A stretch of 64,000 bases of DNA from Tyto alba (GCF_018691265.1 NW_024881321.1:23348198-23412197), one strand, 5' to 3'. Shown: positions 21,732 to 34,604, counted from the first letter of the stretch. Notes: a model not told the origin generated them from the letters alone. Made by a program: numbers and translations.

Positions 21732-23440
21732 ATCGCCTGTTTCATTTTTTTGTGGGGAGCACAATTTCTTTTGTCTTCCTTTTCTGGCTAACATACCTGT
21801 AGAGTCCCTTTTGAATTTTCTTCATGCTCTCCCAAGTTTCCTGGACTGCTCACAGTTTATGCTAATGCTTTTCCAGGTAACGTCAGGAAGATTGAAGTAC
21901 CCTAGTAGTATTGGAGCTTGCAAGCATGATGCTTCAATTAGTTGAAGTGTGAATGCTTTGTCTGCAAGGGTCATCTTGGTCAGGCAGCCTGTAGTAAACA
22001 CCAACCAAGAGGTGTCATTTGTTGGCTTGGCCCCTAATTTTTACCCATTAGCTCTCAACCTGTTCATCACTGATTTTCAAAGACAGCTTTCTGCAGTCAA
22101 CCCATTTTCTTGCATACAGGGCAACACCCTGCCCCTGTTTCCTTCCCTGTCTCTTCTGAACAATTTATAGCTAAGTGTAGCACTCCAGCTGTGTGATTTA
22201 TCCCACTAAGTTTCACTGATAGTAGTTAGATCCTGGCTTTCTAGCTGCATAATGGCTTCCAGCTCGTCTTGCTTGTTACTCACATCATGTGCATTGGTAT
22301 AGAGGCACTTCAGCTGGGCTATTGACCTTGACACCTTATTAGAGGAATACACCCTAATTCCTTTGAGATATTTCATAGGTGTTTGTGTGTTGGTTCCTAA
22401 TACATCAGCATCCCCTGGCTCTTCTTTATTGCTCTGAACTCACTTGGTCAGGTGAATCCCATCAGCTTGAAACAGATATGGTTTCTCAAATGTGGATCCA
22501 TGATCATATAAGCCAAAATCTTAAGTATAGCACTAGCTATGCACTGATCTGTTCAATTTGTCTCTTTTTTCCTGAACCCCTTTTTCTGACTGGAAAGATA
22601 GAGGAGAACACCACCTGTGCTCCAGATCCTTTTAATATTACTCCAAAGGACATACAGTCCCTTTTGTTGGTTCTAAGTTTCCTTGTCATGGTATCATTAG
22701 ACCCTACATGGAATATCAGGGGCAGGGGATAATCTGTAGGGTTCAACAGGTTTGGCAGTCTCTCATTGATGTCATGAATGTGAGCTCCTGGTAGGCAGCA
22801 AACTTCTCTGGAAAACTTGTCTAGATGGCAAATGAATGCTTCAGTGCCTCTCAGTAAGGAATCTCCAATTAGTAATATTTTATGTTATTTTCTGGTGGCA
22901 CTGGTTCTAATATGGGAGGATGGTTGGATCAGCTTTGCATGGCTGGCTTTTCCTGAATCTTGTCTGATGCTCATGTACTCTTCATTTTACAACCCCAGAG
23001 TATCACATCTGTTATACAGGGATAATTCTGGGGAAGGTTCTTCTTTCTGCCCCAAGCAGAAACAAGGGTCCAGTCTCCATCTCATGAGTTACATGTGTCA
23101 GTCAGCTAGAGGCTGAATTCAGTCTTACCTTCCCCTTGTGCAGCCTTAAGGCAGGGCTGTTGTTCAGAATGGAACAGCATGCAATAGCACGTATCAACCT
23201 CCTGCTCACATTCCCAGATATTGTGCTTCCTGTTTTTCTCCTCTTGTAACATACCTACTTGCTTGAAGAGTTCTTCTAGCTGGGCACACTTGCAGCTATG
23301 ACATCCACCACTGCCTTCTGTGGTGGACTTCCAGGTGAGAATCTCCATGCAGCCTAAGTTCTGGACAGCTGTTTTTCCTTCAGAAGTCTGTTTGTGTAGA
23401 GACATCAACATACTTAGGCTATAGTGCTTCTGTTTGGTTT
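21732..23440 (-). mobile_element. CR1 LINE fragment: ORF1, part of ORF2
   Basis: Read on the minus strand it begins with ORF1 coiled-coil sequence (CAQLEELFKQVGMLQEEKN, near 23270). It continues into the ORF1 esterase region (LIFHVGSNDT, near 22715; GAQVVFSSIFPVRK, near 22600). Then comes ORF2 endonuclease sequence (VGVYYRLPDQ near 22000; GYFNLPDVTWKS near 21895). Just after this it jumps to the pre-reverse-transcriptase linker (GLYRYVSQKRKTKE near 21800) and stops at about 21732, where the LTR begins. There is therefore an internal deletion of the later endonuclease region, and the reverse transcriptase and 3' end are missing. Stops and frameshifts are frequent. Confidence 0.85.
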
Positions 23441-25289
23441 TCAGCTTCAGTCAAGAAAATGTACTGTGAAAGCAAAGCATTTTAATTAATATAGATTAAT
23501 TAAAACATTTTACTCTACAGATTACTTGGTTCTCATCTGTCTTAGACTAGGGATAATGGGTTAACCTTGTTGTCTTTCCATGGGAGTGGGGGAGGAAGTC
23601 CTCTTTGAAGTCTTAGTAGACTTAATTTGGCTGAGAATCATTCAGTAACTATGAATTTTTTGTGAGACATTCAGCTAACATGACTGTTGTAAACAATTGC
23701 CTTGTTTTGTTTTAACATGATGAAACAAAGTAAACAGTTTTCTGTGTTAACTGGAAGACAGAAATGGGGGCTACTTGTTTGTTGAGGTTCCAGTCCTATT
23801 TTCTGAAGAAGGACCAACAAATTTTCTTCTTTCATGTCCAAAACTGCCCTGATTAACATTTCAAATGAATTGATGACTACTAGGTACCATGTCTGTCACT
23901 GACAGCTACAAGACAACCATAACTATGACTTAGTATCTGTTGGGTAACATAGAATATCAATTAGAAAAATATGTGAAAAGAAGATATCATTATGCAAGCT
24001 GCAGTTATGTTTATAGTTGTGTTCAAATGTTAAAATGAAAAAAGATCAGTGGTTTGTGTCCAGAAGTAAAACTGATTGTCTCATGTCTATGCCTGGAAAG
24101 ACTAGTCCCATCCCTACAAATTTATTTTGAAGAAAATGTTATTGTTCACCAGGTCAAAAAGGAGGTGAGCTAATTGAGAAGTGATCTAAGAATAAAGTAT
24201 TTCAAATAATTCGAGTTTTTTAACATTCTTAGTTGTTCACACCCCCACTCTTTATATAGTAGTGCAGATGCACTATCAGAGTGAAATACCTGGTTTGATA
24301 GGTTCTGTGACACTAAATTTCCACAGATCATTATCTTTAGGGTAAAGGAGAAGGAGAAAGGAGAAATGGGATGAAGGAACAATTAAGAAAAGAAGGGGAA
24401 GAAGATAACCATAAGAAGCATTTAGATTACTTTCTTTTACAGTTCTAGAGAGTTAAGTACTGTCTGTAATATAAATGTTTTAAACTGTATAATTAATTTA
24501 TAGACTTCATTTTATCACTGTTTTTCGTGTATTCTTTGTCAATCTAAGTGGAAGAACACTGTGAATACTAAAAGTACCACACAGTTAAAATTAACTGATA
24601 TGCTGTATAAAAGCACAGCTGGGGAAGAAAAGATTATCATTTCTGTAAGTATTAATAATGACATCTAATGTTTATAATTACAGAGGGTAATTCTAGGCTT
24701 CTGACAATAAAAAGAAAACCACTGCTACACCAGACAACTCATGAAACTCATCATTCCTTTACAGCTTACTTGCAGGCAACAGTTTTCTTTATTATAATGG
24801 TTAAGATATAAGAGAGATTAGATAAAGGTCAAAAGCACTCAGAATTTAATTATCTGGCTCAAATGTCACTGGTTTGTAAAAGGATCAATGACCTTATTCC
24901 TTGTTGGATGCTATATATCATGCCACTTGGATAATCCTATCTAATTTTATGCACTGTTTAGGTGTTTGAGACAGGATACAAAGAGTACTACATGATCCTT
25001 TTATCAAAAGAAGTTTCTTGAGGGAATTATTCACCCCCCTTAAAATCTGAATTTTTCTCTAGCTGTATATGTGCACTCACTATAAAGGTCTGCAGATGAT
25101 ACCCCAGCATTAAGTAGAGGAGGAAGTCATAAGATCTTTAGATTTTATCTGTTTCAGATGGCACAGAATGACAAGACATAAAATGTTCACAAATGGAAAG
25201 AAAAGTGGGGACAAATACCTCGTGGTGAATTATCTGCATGGAGATAGTCATGGACAAACTGGTTCCTAATTTAAGAGAGTCATTGAAGT
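23441..25289. other. AT-rich non-coding stretch
   Basis: No gene or repeat family recognised. Confidence 0.5.
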
Positions 25290-25400
25290 TCAAAAATTAG
25301 CTGAGATCAAGTCAGGTCCAGGATTTTAAAAACACAATTCAATCTGACCTGGGTTCACAAATGGTGAAGTGCCTTACCAATAAACATAGTCCTACAGTAC
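25290..25400 (+). repeat. Diverged direct repeat, copy 1
   Basis: Shares the words CAAAAATTAG, GTCCAGGATTT, CAATCTGACCTGG, TTCACAA and GTGCCTTA in the same order with 26336-26440. Identity is roughly three quarters by eye. It is not assignable to a family. Confidence 0.65.
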
Positions 25401-26335
25401 CAAAGTAGAATTAGGTAGGCTAATTCTTTGTTTAGCTTGCCTATTTGTACTTCATTTGTGGGTAAATTTAATGCTGAATTTCCTGTATTTGTAATATAAT
25501 GGCTCAAGAAAAATAAAATATCCTTATAAATTTTATTTTATTTTTTAGAACTATGAGAGCAGATATATGCTTTCAGTCTTAATTTCAATATAGTAAAATT
25601 TTATGCTAGGATTATATTTTAATATGTACCAATACCTGCGCACTTTTTATTATATTTTTTCCCCCTATATTACTGTTTTTCCAGCTTCTGAAGAAATACT
25701 GCAGCAGGCACTGACTTTCAGTGAGTTACATTAAGATAAATAGAATTGTTATATAAATCTGTATAAATGTATAACATATGTATAAGAGAAGTCTGTTGCA
25801 AAAGTGGGTACAGTAAAATCCAAGTGAAAGCAGAAAAATTGCAGTTACAGTATTAAGAGATGGATGAATAATGCACAACTATATAAGTGAAATATAATGA
25901 TCTAATTAATTATATATTGAATATTTAATACAAAAATCAAGCATATTATGTCATTCTTTCTATCCTCATCTTTAAATATAACATTTGTTTTGAAGTAATT
26001 CATAGATGTCCAGAAATCAACTACATAACACTGGGGGATAATCTGTGCTACATCTGGGGGGTTTTATAAAGAGATGTTTTGTATTCCATTTTAAGTACAA
26101 ATCTTCAGGACTGCCTGTGACACACAAGAAAATACATCTATGAGAGAGACTTGAAGTTATGAGAACTGTAGTTTTTTAGGCTACACAGCTGAAGGCTAAT
26201 CACACTAGACACAAAGATTTGTGAAAATCAAAGAAACAATGCTGGACAGAAGACTGCCAGCAAAATCTTCGGCGCAAACAGGGCACCCCAACTTGACTGG
26301 CCTTAACACCACCCATGATTGTAATTTATGAGGGT
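25401..26335. other. AT-rich non-coding stretch
   Basis: Nothing recognisable. It separates the two copies of the direct repeat. Confidence 0.45.
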
Positions 26336-26440
26336 CTGAAAAATGCAAAAATTAGGTGAGATGAATTCAGATCCAGGATTTAAAAAACAATCTGACCTGG
26401 ATTCACAAGCATTGAAATGCCTTAACAATAATGCAGTCCT
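26336..26440 (+). repeat. Diverged direct repeat, copy 2
   Basis: Matches 25290-25400 in order and orientation. It lies just upstream of the LTR-like block at about 26540-26900, so both copies could be remnants of an old retroelement interior or LTR pair. Confidence 0.65.
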
Positions 26441-26539
26441 CCACAGGAGGATGATCAGACCCTGGCCTCACTGAGGGGAGTTGACAGGAGAGGCTCTATC
26501 CACAGATCCCCTTGCAGACTTAAAGGATTACTGACTAAA

Positions 26540-26900
26540 GGGGTATGTGACATCCCACTTCCCTAGGATGACAGGGAAAAACACTTAGGCACTATGCAAA
26601 TCTTCTTACGGGTTGTTTTAAGGGGACTGTGGAAATATGTAAGGCTTATTCTGGAGTGTCTAGGGAAAGGGGAAAGACAGAGAAAGGGAGGGATTAAGGT
26701 GGATCGGGGAGGAATGACTGTGGGAAGAAATAGGAAGAAGGGTATAAAAGTGGCCAGCTAGGTGTAAATGGCTTGCTGGTCTGTAAGCTTGTCTCAATGA
26801 GCCCTGTGCTTGACCACTGTAGTCTCTGTTATACTCATTAAATTCTAATTATCTTTGCTGTGGGTGAACTCTCTGCTCTGAGTGGTGAAATGAGCAAATT
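26540..26900 (+). mobile_element. Possible LTR-like block
   Basis: It has a TATA box (GTATAAAAGTGG near 26740), an ATTAAA-type signal near 26839, and GGGAAAGGGGAAAG purine-rich U3-like sequence upstream. The following 26900-27260 sequence has GT-rich, CAGCAACTGG-like words reminiscent of 1-196. No terminal TG/CA pair with duplication was found, so this is a weak call. Confidence 0.35.
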
Positions 26901-27260
26901 TCAAGCCAGAATAGCCAGCAAACAAGATTAGAGGTCTGAGCACCAGCAACTGGAGTGGGACTGGAAATCTGAGGGACTTGTAGGTCCAGAAGCCAACAAG
27001 TAGAGGGGACAAAGCCTGGGGCCAACACATGGACAGCTTAGATGTCTAAACTACTTTAGTGAAGACTAACCACCTTCAGTACTAATCAGCTGCAGGGGAA
27101 AAAGAAGATCAGGTTAAATGGGCTGATGACTTCATGTGAGTTCTGCGTATTTTTGTACATGCCAGTAAAGGCAATGTCTCCTGTCTGCGTGGTTGGTCAT
27201 TTGTGCATTGTGTGTGTGCAGGATGATCAGTCTCTGGATGGCTCACTGGTTGGATCTGGG

Positions 27261-28094
27261 AACAGGGAACCACAGCAGCCTTCTATCTACTAAGCTGGGA
27301 AAGGAGGAACACACTCTGGCCCACCAAATTCAACAGCCTCTAATGTATTTCTGGTGGATATCTGTGATTTTTTTTTTTTTTTTTTTTTCTGAAAAATAAA
27401 CACATTGCTTTGAAAACATAAAATGTTTCCTCTTGGCACAAGTATACATTGTCTAATGCTTGCCATATAGAAGCAAACTGTCCCTGTCCACAGAAATATT
27501 GCCATTAGAAAAAGAGATTGTTGGAGTAATGGCATGCACAACTGCACTGTGAGTCCACTGCAAAAAATGCTTATTGACAAAACATGAATCTTTCTACGTC
27601 CAATTATTCTCATTTGCAGACTGAAATATATCATGTATTTTTATGCTATTCTACCAGACTACATATGATAAGAGTTGTTTACAGAGATACATGCCATTTT
27701 TTTTTTGTTCAATGTTTGATTTATACTGTTACTATAATAAAAGTAAGAAGAACTAGAAATGCATTTCTTCTCAGTATACCAGAGAAAACAAAACAAAACT
27801 CAAAATTTAAAGGCTACAGGGTGAAGATTCCATACCAAGTAACTTCTGCTTCAGAGATTTCAGTGAATTTCAAATAATGTATTAATAAAACATAACTAAT
27901 TCCGAAAGCTGTTTCCCCGTTCCATTTTAAATTGACATCAAAATCTCCAAGAACTGGCATCTCCTCTTTAGATTCACTGCTGTAGTGACAGCCTTTATTA
28001 ATTTAAATTAATTTAAGCTAGCCTTATGATAAACACTGGCAGTTAATGTACATAGAAAGCATTTGTACTCTATTATTGTTAGCATGGTTCCTAA
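27261..28094. other. Non-coding stretch with a poly-T tract
   Basis: T21 run at about 27368-27389. No gene recognised. Confidence 0.5.
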
Positions 28095-28652
28095 TGTGAG
28101 AAATACTCAATTGTCAATTATCAATGGCTCAGACAGATGCGTTGTGAAGCACTTTTTATTATGTTCTTGCAAGACCAGGTGCCCCACCAGGTGGACCCAC
28201 CGAACAGCCATCCTGCAATGGTTTATATCCCTGTCTCCCGACCACAAGTTCACTCCCCTGGTTCCTCATTGGCTGAGTACTACAGGGCATACAGACTTCC
28301 CGAACCACCTACCGACACACCCCTTCATGTATGTGTTCATACTTCACATGTTCATGGAAATGAACCTTGACTCTCTCCATGGCAGAGAAGTTAATATGCA
28401 TGAGTTCATCACGCAAGCATACTAAGATGAAAAGTTCGGAATTTCAGGTTCCCCAAGCCTTTCCGTATCTCCATCCGCCTAAAACCAGTTCCGAGTACTG
28501 GGTCATCATAGCTGACAAAAGAACCACTTATCTTCTAGCCACAGGCTAGGGACTTAAATGGTTGTGGATCGCTCTTGTTAATTGCTGTGGTGAGTCACCC
28601 CCTTATTCTTATCAGGCTTGTTCTTCGAAAACAACATTCTTTCCCTTTCACA
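28095..28652 (-). mobile_element. Antisense solo LTR, probably class II
   Basis: Plus-strand ends are TGTGAGAAA and TTTCACA, short inverted repeats. Flanks are TCCTAA (28089-28094) and TCCTTA (28653-28658), a 5 of 6 match to a 6-bp duplication. In sense orientation GGGATATAAACC (about 28219-28230) gives a TATA box and the complement of TTTTTATTATG (about 28153) gives a poly(A) signal downstream. Length is 558 bp. No internal sequence is attached. Confidence 0.75.
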
Positions 28653-28658
28653 TCCTTA

Positions 28659-29213
28659 CATGTATGCTAATCTGTATATATGTGTGTGTGTGTCACACAA
28701 ACACATTCACTGTTTAAAATAATATTTCATACAAAAAGAACAGTATGAAGACCACAATAAGCTGTTCATAAATACAAACTGGTTCTTCTAATGTTGCAAA
28801 TCAGAATGAATGGTTTGCAAACCTTGTGACATAATTTCAGGAGGATGATCCTTGTTCTTCTATTAAGATGTTTCTTTGCTTTAATCAAGATACATTAACC
28901 TACTGTAACCTCTAGTATCAAATTACCTTATATGGCATATTTTTTCTCCTGCTTTGCAATTTTAATGGGGTTATAAAATTACAGCAGAACAGTTTGTAAC
29001 TTAGATATACGGGAAGAGCTGCTTACACAAAACCAAACAGCTTCCAGTGTATTAGAACAGAGCAATTAATCAATTCATGGCACTTTTTTATGCATAATTT
29101 CAAACTAATAGACTCAATTAAACACCATGACCACCTACCCCAGGACATATTGACAATTAAGGAAATAGCAATAAGATTACTAAGAATGATTTAGTGAAAT
29201 AAATAAATAAGCA
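28659..29213. other. Non-coding stretch
   Basis: A TG-rich tract at 28676-28692; otherwise nothing recognised. Confidence 0.5.
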
Positions 29214-29450
29214 AATAGAATAGAGTAGAATAGAATAGAATAGAATAGAATAGAATAGAATAGAATAGAATAGAATAGAATAGAATAGAATAGAATAGAA
29301 TAGAATAGAATAGAATAGAATAGAATAGAATAGAATAGAATAGAATAGAATAGAATAGAATAGAATAGAATAGAATAGAATAGAATAGAATAGAATAGAA
29401 TAGAATAGAATAGAATAGAATAGAATAGAATAGAATAGAATAGAACAGAA
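29214..29450. repeat. AGAAT pentanucleotide microsatellite
   Basis: About 47 almost perfect tandem AGAAT (TAGAA) units run uninterrupted for about 235 bp. One GAGTAGAA variant sits at the left edge and one ACAGAAT variant at the right. It abuts the 3' end of a CR1 copy in reverse orientation, so it probably grew from the CR1 tail (ATTCTATG-type). The long minus-strand open frames here are simply the repeat read in each frame. Confidence 0.97.
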
Positions 29451-29640
29451 TATTGTCCAAATGCATCTAAAACACTGGCAGGCTTGGGGCATTGATCACC
29501 CATCTTGGAAATCTGTTCCAGTGTTTGACCAACCCCTCCATAAAGAAATGCTTTCTAAAGTCAAGACTAAACCTTCTCTGATGTAGATTTGAACCATCCC
29601 CATGTGTCCTATCATTGGGTAACAAGTAATACCCTAAACA
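29451..29640 (-). mobile_element. CR1 LINE 3' end, antisense
   Basis: GGAAATCTGTTCCAGTGTTTGACC, then AAAGAAATGCTTTCTAA and a CCTATCATTGGGTAACA-type block, are standard CR1 3' sequence in reverse. It is 5'-truncated near 29640. Confidence 0.82.
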
Positions 29641-32600
29641 AATAAATATTTCCTTCTCCTACAGTAATTATGTTTGAATTTTAAGCATGAACTGTGAAGA
29701 AACTCTTCCAAGAGATGGAATGAAAAAATGCACTTCAGCAAAGCAAAAAAAACATCTAGAGATGTCTGTTCTAACTTCTACATCATGTTACTTTCTTGGC
29801 AGTAAGATTTCAGAACACTTTACCTTAAAGGTATTTGACTTCTTTTTATATTTATATATTTATCTTTCTACCATGTCACAAAGAGAGGATAATTTCAGAA
29901 AATGAAATATACACTACAGCTAGAACATTACTTAAATCCCTCTAAGGGATTAAGAAGGAAGTTAACATATACCTACAGAGCTTCTTATTTTAAGATTGCA
30001 TGCAATTCTTATTTTAAGATTAATTTGCTTGACATCTACATTTTCAATACATGGCCCTGCTACAAAGTGGTTTTCTAAATATGACCTCCCCATTTGCTTG
30101 TGTTAGATATGCAAATTTTGAACTGTTTCAAAGACTCCTTTTATATTACACTCACTAACTATGAAGAAGTTTGGAAAGACATTAGATTCTAATGACAATA
30201 AAAATAGTGAAACAGAAAATGACAGTCACTGACAAAAGCAATACATGAAACTTCGTATCCTGCAACATCCTAATCATTATTTATGCAACCCCATAGATGT
30301 ATGGAACGTGCCATAGGCAAATAAAAATGACAGCAGTGTTAGCAACACTCGAAATAGGTAACTAGAGAGTAGAAAGCTATCATCTGTTTCTCTAGGCACT
30401 AACAAAGGCCCCTAATGATTCAATTCTACATCTCCATGCCTTGCTATCACTTGAAATCACTGACAGTTTGGTAGGCAAAACAGCTAAAAAGCAATCAGGA
30501 TAATACTAGGATTGGGGTTTAGTTGTTTGTTTGTTTGTTTAAACCTTTTCTTAAATGCCCTTAAGCCTGCTTTGAATAGTCATACTCCTCTTTGTAGCAG
30601 TGCTCCTTATCTCCCTTTCTGTCTGGAGATGATGACTTCAGCCCTCCAGAATGAGGAAAGCCTTATTTGGAACAAAAATTCCAACCTCTGAACTAGGGAC
30701 TGAATTAGTTACAAAACATGAACATATGCATCTGGTAAATTTTCAAAATAAAACAATTGTCTTGGCATTTAGTGATCCTCCTAGTACACTGGACTGGTTC
30801 CTCTTCCTGCCTTTCTTGCTGAAGAGTTTAAATGAGGAAGCTGAGAAAAGCCCTCATTAGACTTTGAAAATATCTCCACTAGGTTCTCTGATCTAGGCTT
30901 AAACACCAGTTACATCTCACTTAAGCTGAACCTTACCTTCTTTAGAAAACAGGTAACTCTAAGATCTGTGTCTAGTCAAACAAGAATCAAAAGCACTGCT
31001 ACTAGCACCTTCAGGTACTTTCCGTTTGGAACTAAAACTTAACAACTTATTAAATTTCATTATCGAAGTTGTCTGTAGTTAGATTGCAGTAGTGGGGAGA
31101 CACAGATTTATGTTTATGATTGTATTTGTGTGTGTGTGTGTGTGTGTGTTCATATATAAAACAACTCATTTCTGATTTAACTCTGCTTATGTTGAGATGC
31201 ATCAGTTGTGGATACTTTTATTTATTAAAAAAAATAAAACAACAAAACAAACAAACAAACAAAAAAAAAAAAAAAGAAAAAAAAAAAAACACACACAAAA
31301 AAAAACAGCCAAAGATTAGGTTTAAATTCTTAAAAGCTTCGGATTTTTTCTGTTTAAGCAGGATGTAGAAATAACACTTGCACGGTTTAGACTTGTAGTC
31401 TGCAAACTGGAAAAACTTGCACAATAATTGTATTGGTATATTCAAGCATGACCACTGGCATATAAAGACTGTTCTTTTAGAAAAGATGTTGCTTTTCTTA
31501 AATATATACTGATTTGCAAAACCATAGGAAGTCTTTATTCTTACTTGAATTAGTTCAAAAAGTCACATTTGTGTAACACTTATGAAACAGATGAGCAATA
31601 TCTATTGGTCTTGCCAGTGGATGTACAACTTCTGCTGAAGTTGTATAAGTGAACTGAAAAAATATTTTTCCTTTGCCATATTACAGAACTATTTTGTATT
31701 TTTCTCAGAAACTGCTGTTCTATACAGTTAAGCATGAGTATGAAAGAACAAAGTTAAACTGATAGCCTTTAAGAAGGACAAAACTGCATCAGTGAATAAT
31801 TCATAAACATTTTCTGAAATTAAATCTAGCGTTGGCTATTTTGCTTAGACAGTGATTAATATGAGCTTGTCTGAGTATGGGATTTGTCTTCAATATCTTG
31901 TAAAATGCTGACAGTATAAAACTATAACATTTGATCAGATATGGAGCCCAGAAAAAGCTTAGTTTTGTTTTTAAAATGCTTAGTTTGCCCTAGTTTCAAT
32001 CTGTTTTGTTTGTTTTCTATTTTTTTTTTTGTCTGCATGTTTTTAACTAAAATTGTATTGATCAGCCTCTTACCAAAGAAATCTACTCTCACTCAAGTAA
32101 TTAATGGGACAAAGAAAAGTTGGAAGTCTGTGTTGATTAGTTTTTGTCATTCTTGTTAAACTTGAAGAAAGAGTTTTAAGTAGTCATTTTCTTTCTAAGT
32201 AAGGATCTATTAAATAATATTCTTTAATTTGGCTTCCTAAAGAAAATAATTTATTTTGGATAAATAAATTAGTGTTTCAGCTTTCTTTATACTTATAAGT
32301 TTATCAGATCATGGTATCTTTCAGATTTTGCTTATTTATAGACTAAGAAATAAACATATCTTTCACTCTTACACAGAAGTTGTGAAGGTTTTTGATAGCT
32401 AAATGCAGTTAGTAATTGTAAAAAAATATTTATTTGACTAGTGAAATGACATAAACGTAACAGAAAATCTCTATGTCAAACAGCTTTTATCAAATCAATC
32501 ACTAGCTCAAACTCAGTGCTGAGAAATGGGTGAATTTACTGAAAACACACACTCTCATATATATATATTTATATATTTATCTATATTTTTGATAATGATC

Positions 32601-33285
32601 ACCATCTGTCAGTGGGAAATAAATCACTGTCAGATGTATGAAAAGCTAAATCAAGTCACAATCAAACCTTATTTTTGAGAAAAAGAAAATAAAAGACAAA
32701 ATGCATGGAGTATGCATTCCTTTGACGATCTCACCTACTTGAAAGTGTGTTGAATATAACTTTACAATTTATTTTTCTTTAAGGGTTGACCACGCAGTAT
32801 AAATACTAGAAATATTGTGATAATAAATAAATTATCTAAATCCAAAAGAAAACCTATAGCACACCAAAAATATTTTATTCTGATTCAGTATTCTTCATTC
32901 AGATTTTCCAGTCAGAAAAATATTATTAAACTCTGTTTTTTATTTTTCAGTGTGAGCAACAGAATCTCTTCTTTCCTTTTTCTTTGCCTTTTCTTTCTTG
33001 CCTTGTCTTCCCTTGACTTCCTTTGCTTCACCTCTCCTCTCCTATCCCCAGGACCACCAATAATTCCCATCAGAAGTCAATAATGACTGCCAACCAATTT
33101 TTTTCTGTAGAGAAGTATACCATAGTGTTGTAAGTGGAGTTTTACATGTTTGGTGTAGAATAGGCATTGTATTTCTTTCCCTGCAAAAAGGTTGTCCATG
33201 ACTTAATTGACTAGATTTAAAAGAAGCAACTAATAATAGAATGAAGTAATAATCATGCCAATTAAACTTACTCCAAACTTTTAAG
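29641..33285. other. Non-coding stretch with simple repeats
   Basis: It holds GTTT repeats (30522-30540), about 11 TG units (31127-31149), an A-rich and CAAA-rich block (31225-31310) and AT dinucleotides (32556-32590). No gene recognised. Confidence 0.5.
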
Positions 33286-33289
33286 CAAG

Positions 33290-33935
33290 GAAATTACTGA
33301 CCAGGTATACCCAGGAGTATGGGCAACAGGCATACCAGGGCGAGCTAAAAATGCTATACCAGTTATAGTGAAATTGAAAGAGGGACAAACACCGGTAAGG
33401 ATAAAACAATATCCTCTAAAGCGGGAGGATTGGGAAGGTATTCAACCCATTACTGAAAAATTTTTTGGACCAGGGATTGCTGAAGGAATGTGAATCTGCC
33501 TTTAATACCCCTATCCTTCCAGTGAAGAAACCAGATGGATTTTACCGGGTTGTAAAAGACCTGAGGGCAATTAACAAAATAACCGAGGACCTATATCCTG
33601 TAGAGGCTAACCCTTATATCTTGCTTACTACCATGACCCATGAATTAACCTGGTTTACTGTTCTAGACTTAAAGGATGCCTTCTTTTGCCTCCCTCTCCA
33701 TGAGTCTAGCAAGAAATTATTTGCTTTCGAATGGGAAAATCCCAAAAGTGGCCATAAAACTCAATTAACTTGGACGGTGTTGCCTCAAGGATTTAAGAAC
33801 AGTCCCACAATATTTGGCAATCAACTAGCCAAGGATCTTGAAAGCTGGGACCTGCCACCTGACAAAGGCAAGGTGCTTCAATATGTAGATGACCTGCTTG
33901 TCACCATGGAGACCAGAGAAGGTTGTACAGCCTAG
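33290..33935 (+). pseudogene. pol: pol: reverse transcriptase palm and fingers
   Basis: The upstream part (33340-33460, in a different frame) reads KNAIPVIVKLKEGQTPVRIK. The frame then changes in a T6 run at 33461-33466 and continues as a 156-codon stretch. There VLDLKDAFF (residues 66-74) supplies the first metal-binding Asp, LPQGFKNSP lies at 106-114, and YVDD (140-143) is the catalytic motif. All three are intact, so the RT core itself is well preserved. The stop at 33935 follows a small deletion or indel just after the YVDD region. RT would copy the RNA genome into DNA; this copy cannot be expressed as a full polyprotein. Confidence 0.9.
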
Positions 33936-34604
33936 ATGTTGAGTCTCTTAAACTTTCGGGGCCTATAGGGGTACCGGGTCTCCCAGAAGAAGGCGCAGGT
34001 AGTAAAACAGCAGGTTGTTTACTTGGGCTACGAGATAAGTGTGGGGGTCTGTACCCTAGGACAAAGATGAAAGGAAACAATTTGCCAGACACCATAGCCC
34101 AGAACTGTGAAAGAACTACGCAGCTTTTTTGGGCATGACTGGGTGGTGTAGACTCTGGATTTACAACTGTGGACTCCTGGTGGAACCTTTGTATGACCTT
34201 ATCAAGGCATGTGCATGCGAGGACAGACTGGGATGGACCCCAGAAGTGATCAGGGCCTACACAGACTGGAAAAGAGCCCTGATGTCTGCGCCCACGCTTG
34301 GACTGCCAGACGTGAGTAAACTTTTCCTTTTATTCTCACATGAGAAGTAGGGAATTGCTGTGGGAATCCTAGCCCAGGACCTCAGGCCCTATTGAAGAGC
34401 TGTGGCCTATTTCTCCAAGAAATTGGACAAGGTTGCAAAGGATGGCCAGGGTGTCTCAAAGCAGTGGAAGCTACTATCTTGAATGTCCAGGAAGCTCATG
34501 GCAACCAAGAGGAGCCTATGGAGCATGACTGCTTAGAGACTATTGAAGTGGTATACTCCAGCCGTCCAGACCTAAAAGACAGTCCATTGGAGGGAGACGA
34601 TGTC
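33936..34604 (+). pseudogene. pol: pol: RT thumb and connection
   Basis: Fragments in shifting frames read QQVVYLGYEISVG (about 34008-34045), SFLG-like and GMTGWCRLWI (34129-34160), then VEPLYDLIKACACED and WKRALMSAPTLGLPDVSKLFLLF (34180-34340). The last is the typical boundary between thumb/connection and the tether before RNase H. An in-frame TAG at 34348-34350 and further indels interrupt it. Confidence 0.8.

Noticed and set aside
22379..22732. 117-codon plus-strand open frame
   Set aside because: It is antisense to CR1 ORF1 esterase sequence on the minus strand.
29157..29503. Three overlapping minus-strand open frames of about 90-110 codons
   Set aside because: They are the AGAAT repeat read in all three frames (a repeating FYSIL-type peptide); not a gene.
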